Positions 44,235 to 54,185 of a stretch of 64,000 nt of DNA are shown here, in pieces. The position numbers were made by a program, and so were the translations under genes. A model generated the notes under the pieces. It was not told where the DNA came from, did not search any database, and saw only the letters and a list, made by a program, of their open reading frames with translations. The DNA is taken from assembly GCA_028284415.1 (NCBI GenBank), contig JANQRU010000004.1, positions 62,001 to 126,000 on the forward strand. The letters run 5' to 3'. This DNA comes from Pyrinomonadaceae bacterium. GTDB lineage: Bacteria > Acidobacteriota > Blastocatellia > Pyrinomonadales > Pyrinomonadaceae. Every line of letters begins with the position of its first letter. The stretch's first letter is position 1.

Positions 44235-45644
44235 CTATGAACGCGGCATTATGTTATAGCTTTTAATTTTTGAGTTTAAGGTTGTTGCGTTCAATCCTAA
44301 AAGCCTTGCCGCACGTGATTGATGTCCACCTGTTTGTTCCAAAGCTCTCTGAATCAAATCAATCTCAAACTTTTTAACTTCATCGTAAAATGTCACGCCT
44401 TGTGAAATATCTATCTGCCCTGATTTGCCATCACTGTCTTTCATCATTTCCTTAGCAAGCTCCGGATTAAGAACTTCGGGACGCAAGCAATCTGCCGTTA
44501 TCTCATCGGTCGGTGCAATAACGACAGCTCTTTCAATAATATTCTCAAGTTCACGGACGTTACCGGGATAGTAGTAACTTTCAAGCAAAGATAGAACACT
44601 TGGAGAAATGCTTTCGCTGATCTGACGAGCATTTTCTTCGTTATATTTACGTATAAAAAACTGTGCAAGTGGCAGAACATCTTCCTTGCGATCTCTCAGA
44701 GGAGGTAATTCAATCGGTACAACTGAGAGCCTGTAATATAAATCTTCCCGAAATACGCCATTTTTAACAGCTTCTTTCAAATCAACGTTTGTCGCGGCAA
44801 TAATGCGAACATCAATCTGCACAGACTTAGTTTCTCCAAGCGGGGTAAACTCTCTCTCCTGAATTACACGCAGAAGACGAACCTGCGTTTCAGGACGTAA
44901 ATCTCCGATCTCATCAAGGAAAATCGTTCCTGTATCAGCAACTTCGAATAATCCTTTTTTTGCGGCTACCGCACCTGTAAATGCTCCTTTCGTATGACCG
45001 AATAGTTCACTTTCCAAAAGATCAGAAGGAATATTTGAACAATTCACAGGGACAAATGGGTTTTCTGCACGTTGGCTGGAGTTATGTATGGCTTTGGCAA
45101 TTAGTTCTTTTCCTGTTCCGCTCTCGCCCTGTATTAAAACTGTCGAACGTGCGGGAGCAATTCTTTCAACCAAGCGGAAAATCTCGTCCATTTTTTCTGA
45201 GCGTCCGATGATTGAATCTCTTTTAACCGAACTTGCCATTGCCTGCCGTAAGGTCACACGCTCTTCCTCATTGCGACGGGATTTTATTCCTTTCGCAACC
45301 ATCGCTAGTATTTGCTCATTCTTAAAAGGCTTTCTGATACAGCCCTTTGCTCCTTTTTCCCAAGCGGAAATCGCCGTATCAAAAGTTGCAAATGCCGTAA
45401 CCATCAGAACTACAGCATCTTCATCCATTTTTATGATTTCTTCAAGAGTTGTGAGTCCACCGATGCCGGGCATTGAAACGTCCATTAAAACCACATCGTA
45501 AGGTTTGTGTTCATAAGCTTCTAAAGCCTCTTCACCTGTCTTTGCTAAATCAACTTTATACCCCGCCCCGGAAAGCACAGTTTCCAGAACATCACGCATA
45601 ATCTCTTCGTCATCACAAACTAGAATTGAACCCTTTTTCGCCAT
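44235..45644 (-). CDS. NtrC-family sigma-54-dependent response regulator
   Basis: 469 residues: receiver domain (1-120; acidic pair D11-D12, phospho-acceptor D55 in LMDVSMPG, K105), AAA+ domain (about 145-385) with Walker A GESGTGKE at 173-180, GAFTGA at 220-225 for sigma-54 contact, and Walker B FLDEIG at 242-247, then a Fis-type helix-turn-helix (about 430-465, SRAARLLGLNATTLNSKIK). Phosphorylation by a histidine kinase lets it activate sigma-54 promoters. No kinase gene is adjacent in the window. Targets are unknown. Confidence 0.95.
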   Translation of the reverse strand: MAKKGSILVCDDEEIMRDVLETVLSGAGYKVDLAKTGEEALEAYEHKPYDVVLMDVSMPGIGGLTTLEEIIKMDEDAVVLMVTAFATFDTAISAWEKGAKGCIRKPFKNEQILAMVAKGIKSRRNEEERVTLRQAMASSVKRDSIIGRSEKMDEIFRLVERIAPARSTVLIQGESGTGKELIAKAIHNSSQRAENPFVPVNCSNIPSDLLESELFGHTKGAFTGAVAAKKGLFEVADTGTIFLDEIGDLRPETQVRLLRVIQEREFTPLGETKSVQIDVRIIAATNVDLKEAVKNGVFREDLYYRLSVVPIELPPLRDRKEDVLPLAQFFIRKYNEENARQISESISPSVLSLLESYYYPGNVRELENIIERAVVIAPTDEITADCLRPEVLNPELAKEMMKDSDGKSGQIDISQGVTFYDEVKKFEIDLIQRALEQTGGHQSRAARLLGLNATTLNSKIKSYNIMPRS

Positions 45645-45717
45645 AAGCTTTTGAATATAAATGGTAAATAGTAAATAGTAAATGGCAGATAGCTAATACC
45701 TTTTTACTTAACAAAAA

Positions 45718-46302
45718 ATGATCTACGATAAACTCGCCAAAGGCTACGATAAAGCACTTGCTCCATTTGAAAAATGGTTTCTCGACAAATGGCGTGCGGA
45801 AACTTTATCTTACCTGCCTCAAAACGCCAAAATTCTGGAGATCGGAGCAGGAACAGGACTTAATTTCAAACATTACCCCAAATGCCAGAATGCTGTCGCT
45901 GGGGAAATTTCCGTAAAAATGCTTGAAATCGCAAGAAAAAAAACCAATTCAATTAATTTAATTCAAGCAAATGCCGAAAAACTTCCCTTGTCAGATAATT
46001 CCTTTGATGCTGCTTTCGCAACGCTTGTTTTTTGCTCAATCTCTAAACCAGAAAAAGCCTTTGCCGAACTCCAAAGAATTCTAAAAGCAAAGGACAAAAT
46101 AGTACTGCTGGAGCATGTTCGTCCAAACGGTTTGTTTGGATATTTATTTGATGTATTTAATATATTTACAGTTGCTTTATTTGAAGACTACTTTAACCGC
46201 GAAACCGCGAAACTTGCTGAAGAAGCAGGGTTAAAAATCCTCGAGGTTAAGCAAAAGGCTTTCGGCATCGTAAATCTTATAATCTGTGAAGTTGATAAAT
46301 AA
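45718..46302 (+). CDS. class I SAM-dependent methyltransferase (UbiE-like)
   Basis: 194 residues. The SAM-binding motif ILEIGAGTG is at 39-47, followed by the acidic end of strand two (VAGEISVKML), LPLSDNSFDAAFATLVFCSI and the motif IVLLEHVRPNG. The plan matches small UbiE/Coq5 or METTL7-like enzymes. No signal peptide; cytosolic or membrane-surface. It is divergent from the NtrC-type gene across an AT-rich gap with TAAATAG repeats. Substrate unknown. Confidence 0.8.
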   Translation: MIYDKLAKGYDKALAPFEKWFLDKWRAETLSYLPQNAKILEIGAGTGLNFKHYPKCQNAVAGEISVKMLEIARKKTNSINLIQANAEKLPLSDNSFDAAFATLVFCSISKPEKAFAELQRILKAKDKIVLLEHVRPNGLFGYLFDVFNIFTVALFEDYFNRETAKLAEEAGLKILEVKQKAFGIVNLIICEVDK

Positions 46303-46334
46303 AAAAGGCTGCTGGTTTAAAGTAACCAACAGCC
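46301..46334 (-). terminator. terminator for the second receptor gene (minus strand)
   Basis: On the minus strand GGCTGTTGGTT pairs with AACCAGCAGCC (46307-46317), one G-U pair, followed by six T residues (46306-46301). It overlaps the end of the convergent methyltransferase gene. Confidence 0.8.
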
Positions 46335-46363
46335 CAATAAATGATTTCTCAATCTCAATTAAT

Positions 46364-49300
46364 CTAGAAAGTTAATCTTAATCCAAGTTGGATAATACGT
46401 GATTCTCTTGTATCTGTGTATCTTCCAAAAGTAGTTCTTTCTAAATCAACACCGCTTGTCGGGTCACCCGGCGTGTTATAAACGAGATTGTTCAAGTTAG
46501 TATTGATCGTTGTGAATTGAGTCTTGTTTAGGGCATTAAATGCTTCAATTCTAAACTCCAAGATATTTCTTTCATTGAATAGTCTTGTTTTCTTAACAAT
46601 CGCTATATCAAAGTTATTGAGCGGATTATCAAGTCTGAATGCTAACCCGGTAGCTGTTCCGCGTCTAAAGCCTATCGGACCACAATCAGCAACATTGTTG
46701 AAAGTTTGTCCACAGTCTAAATTACGAAACGCAGCAGGATTAAATCCAAAACGATCATTACTTTGCGGATCTAAGGTTCTGAAAGGCTCATTCCCTAAAT
46801 CTGCTCCACTAACAATACCGCCACCAGTTCCAGTAGTATCATCTACATTCGCTATTGTAACGATATTACCTGATTGGTAGGTATAAATCCCATTGATTCC
46901 CCAACCATCAACCAGTCTGTTCCATAGTCCGGTAGTGTTTTTGAAGAATGGTAGTTCATAAATGAAACTTGCTACAAATCTGTTTGGGAAATCATCAGTA
47001 GAAAGTCCTCGACCGATGCTTCTATCCAAAATATCAAGTCCGCCTCTTTGTGTATCAGCATCGTTGATTGATTTTGAGAAGGTATAGGCGACCTGATAAC
47101 TCAGTCCATCTGTTCCGAATCTCTTTTGGAAATTGAGTTGGAGTGAATCGTAAGCTGAATTTCCTGCTGTTGTCAGTAAATTCAGTCCTAACGCATAATC
47201 CAGATTCAATCTGCGACTGTTAGTATTGGATGTTGTCGGAGCAGGATAACCTACAGGTGCTGGTAAGAATGTTCCTAAAGCAGGGTTTATCTGCTCACGA
47301 ACATATTGCTTTCTACCTCTGTTACCTACGTAACTTACACCAAATACATAGTCATCAAATAACCCTCTTTCCATTGTAAGATTCCATTGCATTGTGTATG
47401 GAGTCTTCAAGAAAGGATCAATCGGCTGTGCAGATTGGTTCAAGGTTGAACCAATTACAATGTCAGCACCCGACGTAAATGGATTTGGTCTAGTTGCTTG
47501 CACACCATCAAAAGCTGGGAATGGGTCAGGAGCAAAAGGATCTGCTAAAGTCCCACCATTTGGAAAATAGAATGTATTCGTTCCATTGTATCCCGGTGCA
47601 GTCAATTGTTGGAGAGCTGTATCTCCAATAATTGCACCATAGTAAACTCCGAAAGCTCCGCGTAAAACAGTTTTGTTATCACCTAATACTTTACCCAAGA
47701 AACCATCCTGCTCTTGGAAAGAATAAGCAAAACCAAGTCTCGGTGCCCAGTTATTTTTATCTGGTGCAACTCCGCCTCTCGGAACTGTTCCACCTAATAC
47801 ATTGTCTGGATCGCCAACATAAGCCAGTCCATTCGGTAAATTATTAGGATCAGCCGCAACTATATTTCTGCCTTCAAATACTAATGTTCCGGCAGCTAGT
47901 TGTGGAGAAGTTGAACCTGGGCGGTAGTAAGCAACTCTGTCTAACAAATCTTTCAAAGGTGACGTATATTCATAACGCACCCCGTAAGTAAGAGTTAAGC
48001 CTCTAGTTACATTCCAGGTATCTTGTGCAAAACCTGCAAAAGCTAGTTGACGGAAATCTCTTCTTCCCGCCGCACCATATTGAGCTGCGATAGGTGAATT
48101 TCCAATAATCAAATCAGCTAAATCGTCACCCGTTGTATTACCACCAAATCTTCCGGAGAATGTCAGGAAACCTTGGTTAATAAATACAAAGTCCTGTCCC
48201 TGCTTATATTTGGTAGCATCTACACCAAACTTCATTCGGTGAGAACCAAGAACCCATGTAAAAGAATCTTGAATCTGATAGTTTTCACTGACTCTCGATT
48301 GAGGTCCTTGTATTGAGTTTCCGATTCTCAGACCTAAGCGATCAAATAAGCGAATTGCCGGCGGTCCCGCAAATTCATCGTTTGCAACAAAATTTGCTGT
48401 AAAACCGATCTCAGCAGGAGTGGTTGTGTTTACAGGAGCAACCCCCGGTTGTTTATTTTTAGAAACACTAACAAGAAGATAATTCACCATATTTGGATTA
48501 ATCACATATGTATATCTTCCAATATGGTTTCTTGATTTTCTTCTGTCAGCTGAACCAAATCCGGGAACAGCCGAACCTCCGAAAGCAAACGGATCATTGT
48601 CATCGGAGTCTGTATAGTTAAATGTAAAATTCAAAATGTGATTCGGATTGATATTGTGATCGAATCTCATTGTCAACCAATTGTTTTCCGTTAGCTGGTC
48701 AGCCCCAACTTGAGCTTGTCCGCTAACATTACCTGTTGGCAAGAAACCTAAATAATACTGAGCAATTGGTGAGAATCTGTCCTGCGGGATAATTCCGCCC
48801 GGGAATGGCGATCCCGTCAAAGGATCACAAATTCCGGTTCCGCCATTCGGGCAAGTACGCCCTGCATCTCCACTGAAATCTCCACCTCTTTCAGCTGCTG
48901 TCGGTAAGCCGGAAATTGTCTGAGTGTTTCCAACATTTTGCCAGCGTCTTTCAAAATCAACAAAGAAGAAACTTCTGTCTCTTCCGTCATAAATGAAATC
49001 ACCACCTTGTCCAGGTTGTAAGAAATATATTGGTCCACCAATGTTGAAACCATATTCTTTTCTTTCAAACTTTCTTCTGAAGTCCTCGCCCGGAGTTGAA
49101 TCTGCCGGAGGTAGAGCTTTATCTAAAAACCTGGCAGCAGAAAGATTAGTCGGACGATAGAAAAATCTACCATTTCCATGAAATTCATTTGTGCCTGATT
49201 TGGTAACAACGTTAATAATCGAACCGGTATTTCTTCCGAACTCAGCTTCAAAGTTTGAAGTTAATAGTCTGAATTCTTGAACAGCGTCAGGTCTCGGTTG

Positions 49301-49957
49301 ATCTCCTATTGATCCTCCAACTGCTACTTCATTATTGTTTCCACCGTCAAGGGTTATATTATTCTCAACCCCGCGGCTACCGTTAACACGAATACCTAAC
49401 CCCGAACCAAATCCTCCGCCTGCCGGAACTGTCCCTGGTTGTAGAAGCGTCAAGTTCAAAACATTACGACCATTTAGAGGTAATCCTTCAACCCTTCTGT
49501 TTTCGACTGTTGTTCCTAAAGTGGAAGACTCTCGATCAACTAATTCTTCAGCAGCTGTTACTGTTACTTCAACATTCTGCCCGCCGACGCTTAAGCCAGC
49601 ATCTACTTTCAAATTACGATTAGGTTCAACTTTAATATTGACCTTTCTAAACTCTGCAAAATTGGGTGCCGTAACAATCAAATTATATGTCGCTGGCTCA
49701 ATTTCAATCATCACATATGCACCATTATCATCGGTTTGAACTGTTCGAACCTCAGTTCCTCTAGCTACATCAACCAATTTAACGGTGGCGTTAGGAATAA
49801 CAGCACCACTTTGGTCTGTTACAACTCCACTAATAGTTCCACGAGTTCCCTGTGCAAAAGCTACTTGCCCTATCATCAAAATAAAGGCAAACACGCTAAA
49901 TAGCACAAGTCGTGAAGACTTAAACGACTTATGAAATTTCTGTTGTTTTGTTTTCAT
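46364..49957 (-). CDS. TonB-dependent receptor, Oar-like with carboxypeptidase-regulatory domain
   Basis: 1,197 residues. An N-terminal region with a hydrophobic signal (about 15-36, RLVLFSVFAFILMIGQVAFA) is followed by a carboxypeptidase-regulatory-like domain (about 38-125, GTRGTISGVVTDQSGAVIPNA), a plug domain with VEGLPLNGRNVLNLTLL and NNITLDGGNNNEV, and an outer-membrane barrel ending LGLRLTF. Not closely similar to the first receptor outside domain motifs, so a different substrate is expected. A GAGGG ribosome site and a short hairpin precede the start. No TonB box could be assigned with confidence. Confidence 0.93.
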   Translation of the reverse strand: MKTKQQKFHKSFKSSRLVLFSVFAFILMIGQVAFAQGTRGTISGVVTDQSGAVIPNATVKLVDVARGTEVRTVQTDDNGAYVMIEIEPATYNLIVTAPNFAEFRKVNIKVEPNRNLKVDAGLSVGGQNVEVTVTAAEELVDRESSTLGTTVENRRVEGLPLNGRNVLNLTLLQPGTVPAGGGFGSGLGIRVNGSRGVENNITLDGGNNNEVAVGGSIGDQPRPDAVQEFRLLTSNFEAEFGRNTGSIINVVTKSGTNEFHGNGRFFYRPTNLSAARFLDKALPPADSTPGEDFRRKFERKEYGFNIGGPIYFLQPGQGGDFIYDGRDRSFFFVDFERRWQNVGNTQTISGLPTAAERGGDFSGDAGRTCPNGGTGICDPLTGSPFPGGIIPQDRFSPIAQYYLGFLPTGNVSGQAQVGADQLTENNWLTMRFDHNINPNHILNFTFNYTDSDDNDPFAFGGSAVPGFGSADRRKSRNHIGRYTYVINPNMVNYLLVSVSKNKQPGVAPVNTTTPAEIGFTANFVANDEFAGPPAIRLFDRLGLRIGNSIQGPQSRVSENYQIQDSFTWVLGSHRMKFGVDATKYKQGQDFVFINQGFLTFSGRFGGNTTGDDLADLIIGNSPIAAQYGAAGRRDFRQLAFAGFAQDTWNVTRGLTLTYGVRYEYTSPLKDLLDRVAYYRPGSTSPQLAAGTLVFEGRNIVAADPNNLPNGLAYVGDPDNVLGGTVPRGGVAPDKNNWAPRLGFAYSFQEQDGFLGKVLGDNKTVLRGAFGVYYGAIIGDTALQQLTAPGYNGTNTFYFPNGGTLADPFAPDPFPAFDGVQATRPNPFTSGADIVIGSTLNQSAQPIDPFLKTPYTMQWNLTMERGLFDDYVFGVSYVGNRGRKQYVREQINPALGTFLPAPVGYPAPTTSNTNSRRLNLDYALGLNLLTTAGNSAYDSLQLNFQKRFGTDGLSYQVAYTFSKSINDADTQRGGLDILDRSIGRGLSTDDFPNRFVASFIYELPFFKNTTGLWNRLVDGWGINGIYTYQSGNIVTIANVDDTTGTGGGIVSGADLGNEPFRTLDPQSNDRFGFNPAAFRNLDCGQTFNNVADCGPIGFRRGTATGLAFRLDNPLNNFDIAIVKKTRLFNERNILEFRIEAFNALNKTQFTTINTNLNNLVYNTPGDPTSGVDLERTTFGRYTDTRESRIIQLGLRLTF

Positions 49958-50291
49958 TTTTTCCCTCTTGTTGAATTAGTCTTTGGCATTCTTGTTTATC
50001 TGGATTGGCAAAGACTAAAATTTAAGAATTTATATTTAGGTTCGGTAACTTTTTAATCAGCAACTTTTATTCCCTCAAAAAATTGACTTATATTCTTGAA
50101 GGTCCTAAATCAACGTATCTGATTCATTTACAATTACTTAACATCATTTCAAAAGACACACTAGCCAAAACTTAAACTCCTCAAACATACATTTTTTCGT
50201 TGGTTATCCATTTTTTTGAAGATTTATTAATTCTCCTACTAAGGGCGGAAATACTGATATTTCTCATATATACTCAATTAAAGTTACATTT
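49958..50291. promoter_or_regulatory. 334-bp divergent gap between the second receptor and the DUF72 gene
   Basis: Holds promoters for both genes in AT-rich DNA. On the receptor side AGTCTTTG (49978-49985) pairs with CAAAGACT (50009-50016) to form a hairpin about 20-60 bases before the start codon, echoing the hairpin in the first receptor leader. Nothing coding was seen. Confidence 0.4.
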
Positions 50292-51149
50292 ATGAGTTCC
50301 GAAAATACTAGAAAAAAAGAGAGCAAACCTGCATATTATGTCGGTTGCCAAGGCTGGAATTACTCTGATTGGATTTCAGAGGCGGGTGGTGACACGATCT
50401 TCTTTCCACGCGGAACAAAATCGAATGAGATGCTCAAATTGTATTCAAAAATTTTTGATACGATCGAAGTTGATTCTACCTTTTATGCAATTCCTCCGAG
50501 TTCGACAATTGAAGGTTGGTATGAAAAGACACCTGATAATTTCACATTTTCTCTAAAAATGCCGCAGGAGATAACTCACCAAAAAGAGCTTCGTGAGGAA
50601 TCTTATGAAGTTTTGTATGAATTCTGCGAAAGGATAAAAGATTTAAAGGAAAAACTTGCGACAGTTTTAATTCAGATGCCACCAAATTTTGATGGTAGTA
50701 AGTGGAATGCCCAAAGTTTGAGGCAATTTTTAAAACAACTTCCGAAAGACATAAAATTTGCGATTGAATTTCGCAATCGAGATTGGATGATCGATTGGAC
50801 ATTTCAAGAATTGGAAAAAAATAATGTAGCACTCTGTCTATGCGAAGGCTCTTGGATACCGCGAGAACTTATGTTTTCAGCTAAAAATAAGATTCAAACA
50901 GATTTCGGATACGTACGATTTATGGGCGAAAGAGATTTAACCAAATTTGATAAAATCTACCGAAATGAAGACACGATTTTGGAAATTTGGTTTGAACAGA
51001 TCAAAAAATTAGAAGCAAAAAATGTTTATATTTACTTCAGTAATTTTTTTGAAGGTCATGCCCCGATTAGTTCAAATAAACTGAAAAAGCTCCTGAAACA
51101 AAAAATTATTCATCCAAGCACTTTGGAAAATCAAGGCTCACTTTTTTAG
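50292..51149 (+). CDS. DUF72-family protein (YecE-like)
   Basis: 285 residues forming a TIM-barrel-like DUF72 protein: YYVGCQGWNYSDW at the start, then FDTIEVDSTFYAIPP, FSLKMPQEITH, FAIEFRNRDW and VYIYFSNFFEGHAP near the end. The barrel has conserved Glu and His-containing strands suggestive of an enzyme, but no activity has been established for the family. It is followed by a strong terminator, so it is a single-gene unit. Confidence 0.9.
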   Translation: MSSENTRKKESKPAYYVGCQGWNYSDWISEAGGDTIFFPRGTKSNEMLKLYSKIFDTIEVDSTFYAIPPSSTIEGWYEKTPDNFTFSLKMPQEITHQKELREESYEVLYEFCERIKDLKEKLATVLIQMPPNFDGSKWNAQSLRQFLKQLPKDIKFAIEFRNRDWMIDWTFQELEKNNVALCLCEGSWIPRELMFSAKNKIQTDFGYVRFMGERDLTKFDKIYRNEDTILEIWFEQIKKLEAKNVYIYFSNFFEGHAPISSNKLKKLLKQKIIHPSTLENQGSLF

Positions 51150-51171
51150 AATAAATACTAGAGAAGCTTGG

Positions 51172-51214
51172 AAGTAAGCAGTATTTACTTACATTTTATA
51201 CTGCTTACTTTTTT
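51172..51214 (+). terminator. Rho-independent terminator after the DUF72 gene
   Basis: AAGTAAGCAGTAT (51172-51184) pairs exactly with ATACTGCTTACTT (51198-51210), followed by TTTT. Confidence 0.85.
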
Positions 51215-51314
51215 GGACTTTATAAACTTTTTTGCATTTTTTACGTAAAATAGAACTGGGTTTGATAAACTATCTAAACCATTTAAGTATTATTTGGAGA
51301 TTTATTTATAAAAT

Positions 51315-53114
51315 ATGGCAACATCTAAAACAGCAAAAACACTTCTCATTATCGGTGGTATTGTTATCGCTTTTGTGCTTATATCAATCATCGGCTTGGT
51401 TTTAATAGCCGAATCAATTGGTAAAACAAGCGTGCCTGAAAACAGCGTTTTGGTTCTGAAAGTTTCAGGCGAACTCCCCGATCACGTTCCTCAAGACCCA
51501 CTTGCAAATCTATTTGGTATTGAACAACAACAATCATTCTCTAGCCTCTTGATGCAGTTGCGTAAAGCTAAAGTCGATACAAGAATCGGAGCAGTCCTAT
51601 TAGACATAGAATTTTCCAGTTTTGGCTGGGGAAAAGCGGATGAACTCCGCAGGGCTATTAAGGATTTTCGCAAATCAGGAAAACCTATTTATGCCTACAC
51701 AGAGCTTGGAATGAATAAAGAGTATTACGTCGCATCTGCTGCTGAAAAAGTATTTATGCCGCCGACGGGGGATATTTATGTAAATGGTTTTGCGGCAAAT
51801 GTTATGTTCTATCGAGGTTCTTTAGACAAACTCGGAATTGAGCCAGAAGTGATTCAAATCGGTAAATATAAAAATGCTCCCGACCAATACACCCGCAAAG
51901 AAATGTCCGAGGGACAAAGAGAAGTTATCAATGCAATTTTAGATGACCTCTACGGTCGGCTTGTTGATAACATTGCCAAAGACAGAAAACTTTCTGCTGA
52001 AACTGTGAAAGAAATAATTGATACCGCACCGCATCGCGGAACCGAGGCTAAAAAACTCGGCTTGATTGACGGAGCAAAATATCGTGATGAAATTTATGCT
52101 GAGTTAAAGAAAAAACTCGGTTACAAAGAAGAAGATAAAATAAGAAAAATCAGTGCTTCCCGATATAAGGAAGTCCGCTCAGACTCACTTGGATTAAACA
52201 CAGGCGAAAGAGTTGCCGTTATATATGCCTCCGGAGCAATCAACACAGGACGCTCTAACTCAAGTCCGTTCGGCGGAAAAACTCTCGGATCTGACACGAT
52301 AGTTCAGGCAGTTGACCGAGCAGCTGAGGACGAATCTATTAAGGCAATTGTCTTGAGAGTTGATAGTCCGGGTGGTTCTGCACTTGCTTCTGACTTGATG
52401 TGGCATTCGATTGAAAATGCCAAAAAGAAAAAACCTGTCGTTGTTTCGATGGCAGATGTCGCGGCTTCGGGTGGATATTATATTTCAACGAACGCAAACA
52501 AGATCGTTGCGGAACCTTCAACACTGACAGGTTCAATCGGCGTATTTTTAGGCAAACCTGTTGTAAAAGGGTTCTATGATTGGGTTGGCGTTACAAATGA
52601 ATATGTAATGCGCGGGAAAAATGCTGGGCTTTTCCGCGAGACAGAAAAATGGACAGAAGAAGAGCGTGCTAAATTTCAAGAACAAGCAAATTACATATAC
52701 TATTCTGATTTTGTTCCTAAAGTCGCCAAAGGAAGAAATATGTCCGAAGAGAAGGTCAATTCACTCGGGCAAGGTCGCGTCTGGACAGGCAAACAAGCTA
52801 AAGTAAATGGCTTGATTGATGAATTTGGCGGATTGGAAAAAGCTATTGAGATAGCTAAAAATTTAGCCAAACTTCCAGCTGATAAAGATGTTAAAAGAGT
52901 CGTTATGCCGCAGGGGCAATCGCTTTTTGATCAATTCTTAGGAAGAGGTGAGGATACGACTTTCACAAAAACTGAAGAACAAAAAGCTAAAGAAGCTGTC
53001 ATCAAAGCACTACCCGAAGACGTCCGTCGTTCGCTTCGTTATGCAAACCTCTTCGATCGTATGAAAAGAGGCGAAGCAATGATGATGCTTCCATATGAAC
53101 TAGAAATTAAATAA
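51315..53114 (+). CDS. sppA: signal peptide peptidase SppA (67K type)
   Basis: 599 residues: an N-terminal membrane helix (about 9-33) and two tandem S49 domains, the double form found in E. coli SppA. The dyad is visible: K186 in YKNAPDQY, matching the E. coli general base K209, and nucleophile S385 in DVAASGGYYIS, matching S409. It degrades cleaved signal peptides in the inner membrane, working as a bowl-shaped oligomer. It is followed by its own terminator. The start at 51315 puts the anchor helix at the expected position. Confidence 0.95.
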   Translation: MATSKTAKTLLIIGGIVIAFVLISIIGLVLIAESIGKTSVPENSVLVLKVSGELPDHVPQDPLANLFGIEQQQSFSSLLMQLRKAKVDTRIGAVLLDIEFSSFGWGKADELRRAIKDFRKSGKPIYAYTELGMNKEYYVASAAEKVFMPPTGDIYVNGFAANVMFYRGSLDKLGIEPEVIQIGKYKNAPDQYTRKEMSEGQREVINAILDDLYGRLVDNIAKDRKLSAETVKEIIDTAPHRGTEAKKLGLIDGAKYRDEIYAELKKKLGYKEEDKIRKISASRYKEVRSDSLGLNTGERVAVIYASGAINTGRSNSSPFGGKTLGSDTIVQAVDRAAEDESIKAIVLRVDSPGGSALASDLMWHSIENAKKKKPVVVSMADVAASGGYYISTNANKIVAEPSTLTGSIGVFLGKPVVKGFYDWVGVTNEYVMRGKNAGLFRETEKWTEEERAKFQEQANYIYYSDFVPKVAKGRNMSEEKVNSLGQGRVWTGKQAKVNGLIDEFGGLEKAIEIAKNLAKLPADKDVKRVVMPQGQSLFDQFLGRGEDTTFTKTEEQKAKEAVIKALPEDVRRSLRYANLFDRMKRGEAMMMLPYELEIK

Positions 53115-53140
53115 TCTAAAAAATCAAACTTTTTGCAACT

Positions 53141-53181
53141 TAGAGCGATGTGTAGAGTGAAATACATATCGCTCTACTTTT
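53141..53181 (+). terminator. Rho-independent terminator after sppA
   Basis: TAGAGCGATGTGTA (53141-53154) pairs with TACATATCGCTCTA (53163-53176), one G-U pair, then CTTTT. Confidence 0.75.
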
Positions 53182-53350
53182 CGTTTTAAATCCAAAGAAA
53201 AATTACACAATCCAAATTTTCAAGCTAAGTTGTTGAATAAATTATTTTTACGACAGACTTTTTGATAACTTAGATAGAAAGTTTTGCTTTGTGTCTTTTA
53301 TCTTTGGCTAAAACAAAAATTTAGACATTGTTTAGGAGGTTAGAGAAACA

Positions 53351-53902
53351 ATGAAAAAGATATTTAATTTGAGCATAGCTTTGATATTTACATTAACGTT
53401 TTTTACTTTCACATCGGCACAAGACACAACTTCGATGCCTGAAACCAAACCAAAAGAAGTTCCCATCAAAAGACCTACATCTGAAACTAAACTTCCACCC
53501 GCAAAAGCAATCATTCCCAAGGAGCAGGAAGACTACGATGTTCCGATCATAAAAGTTAGTGAACTAAAATCGGATAAAACCGAATTATCTCTCGAACTCG
53601 AAGGCTTAAAAGGAAAAGCATATCTCAAGCCTAACAAAGATGGAGCAACACAAATTGAAATGATGTTTGATGATTTGAAAGATGTTCCAAAAGACAAACT
53701 TTTTCATCTTTGGATGGTTTCATCTGAAGGCAAGTACACAAAGATCGGTAAAGTCGTCAATACTGGAAAAGACTCAAAAGCCGAAGTCAGCGGAGGAACT
53801 TCCCTTAAAGATTTTGGACTTTTCATAACAGTCGAAGAAAGCGAGGTTGAAACGCCTAAAGGCAAAACCTATGCGGCTTTTAAACAAGAGTCTGATGAAT
53901 AA
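53351..53902 (+). CDS. exported protein with RskA-like anti-sigma C-terminal domain
   Basis: 183 residues: signal peptide (about 1-23, ending SAQ), proline-rich linker (about 28-62), then a domain with features of the extracytoplasmic part of anti-sigma-K factor RskA: LFHLWMVSSEGKYTKIGKV at 117-135 and FGLFITVEE at 155-163, before a short tail. RskA normally has a cytosolic zinc-finger and a membrane helix before this domain; both are absent, and no sigma gene is adjacent. AGGAGG precedes the ATG, though spaced a little far. A free-standing periplasmic sensor is inference. Confidence 0.6.
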   Translation: MKKIFNLSIALIFTLTFFTFTSAQDTTSMPETKPKEVPIKRPTSETKLPPAKAIIPKEQEDYDVPIIKVSELKSDKTELSLELEGLKGKAYLKPNKDGATQIEMMFDDLKDVPKDKLFHLWMVSSEGKYTKIGKVVNTGKDSKAEVSGGTSLKDFGLFITVEESEVETPKGKTYAAFKQESDE

Positions 53903-53948
53903 TACGAACTCGGCTTAAGTCTTAGTGTTTTAACAATCTAAAACTTAA

Positions 53949-54046
53949 ATAGAACGCGGATTTCATAGATTTCACGGATTAATATGGATATTTTTCTTAA
54001 TTAAAATCTGTGTGTATTTGTATCCTCGGTGAAATCCGTGTTCTAT
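53949..54046. repeat. ATAGAAC-ended palindromic element
   Basis: 98 bp. The first 18 bases (from 53948, AATAGAACGCGGATTTCA) pair with 54030-54047 with a single G-U. The same terminal sequence occurs at 33036-33053 and, more diverged, at 11711. Confidence 0.7.
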
Positions 54047-54109
54047 TGTTTCCAATCATTTCAATTTCAGAATTATCAAATAATTTCCCAATAGAGCCTG
54101 CCCATAAAA

Positions 54110-54151
54110 TAAGGGTGAAATGATTTTCCGATTCTCAACATTTCGCCCTTA
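54110..54151. terminator. hairpin upstream of the methyltransferase gene
   Basis: TAAGGGTGAAATG (54110-54122) pairs with CATTTCGCCCTTA (54139-54151), one G-U pair, on the plus strand. A weak T-run (ATTTTTCT) starts a few bases later, so it may end readthrough from the gene upstream. Confidence 0.5.
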
Positions 54152-54185
54152 CCCAAATTTTTCTGTTTGAGGCATAATACTTTTT

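Noticed and set aside
48817..49068. Minus-strand open frame of 83 codons within the second receptor
   Set aside because: It is an alternative frame inside a well-supported TonB-dependent receptor gene.
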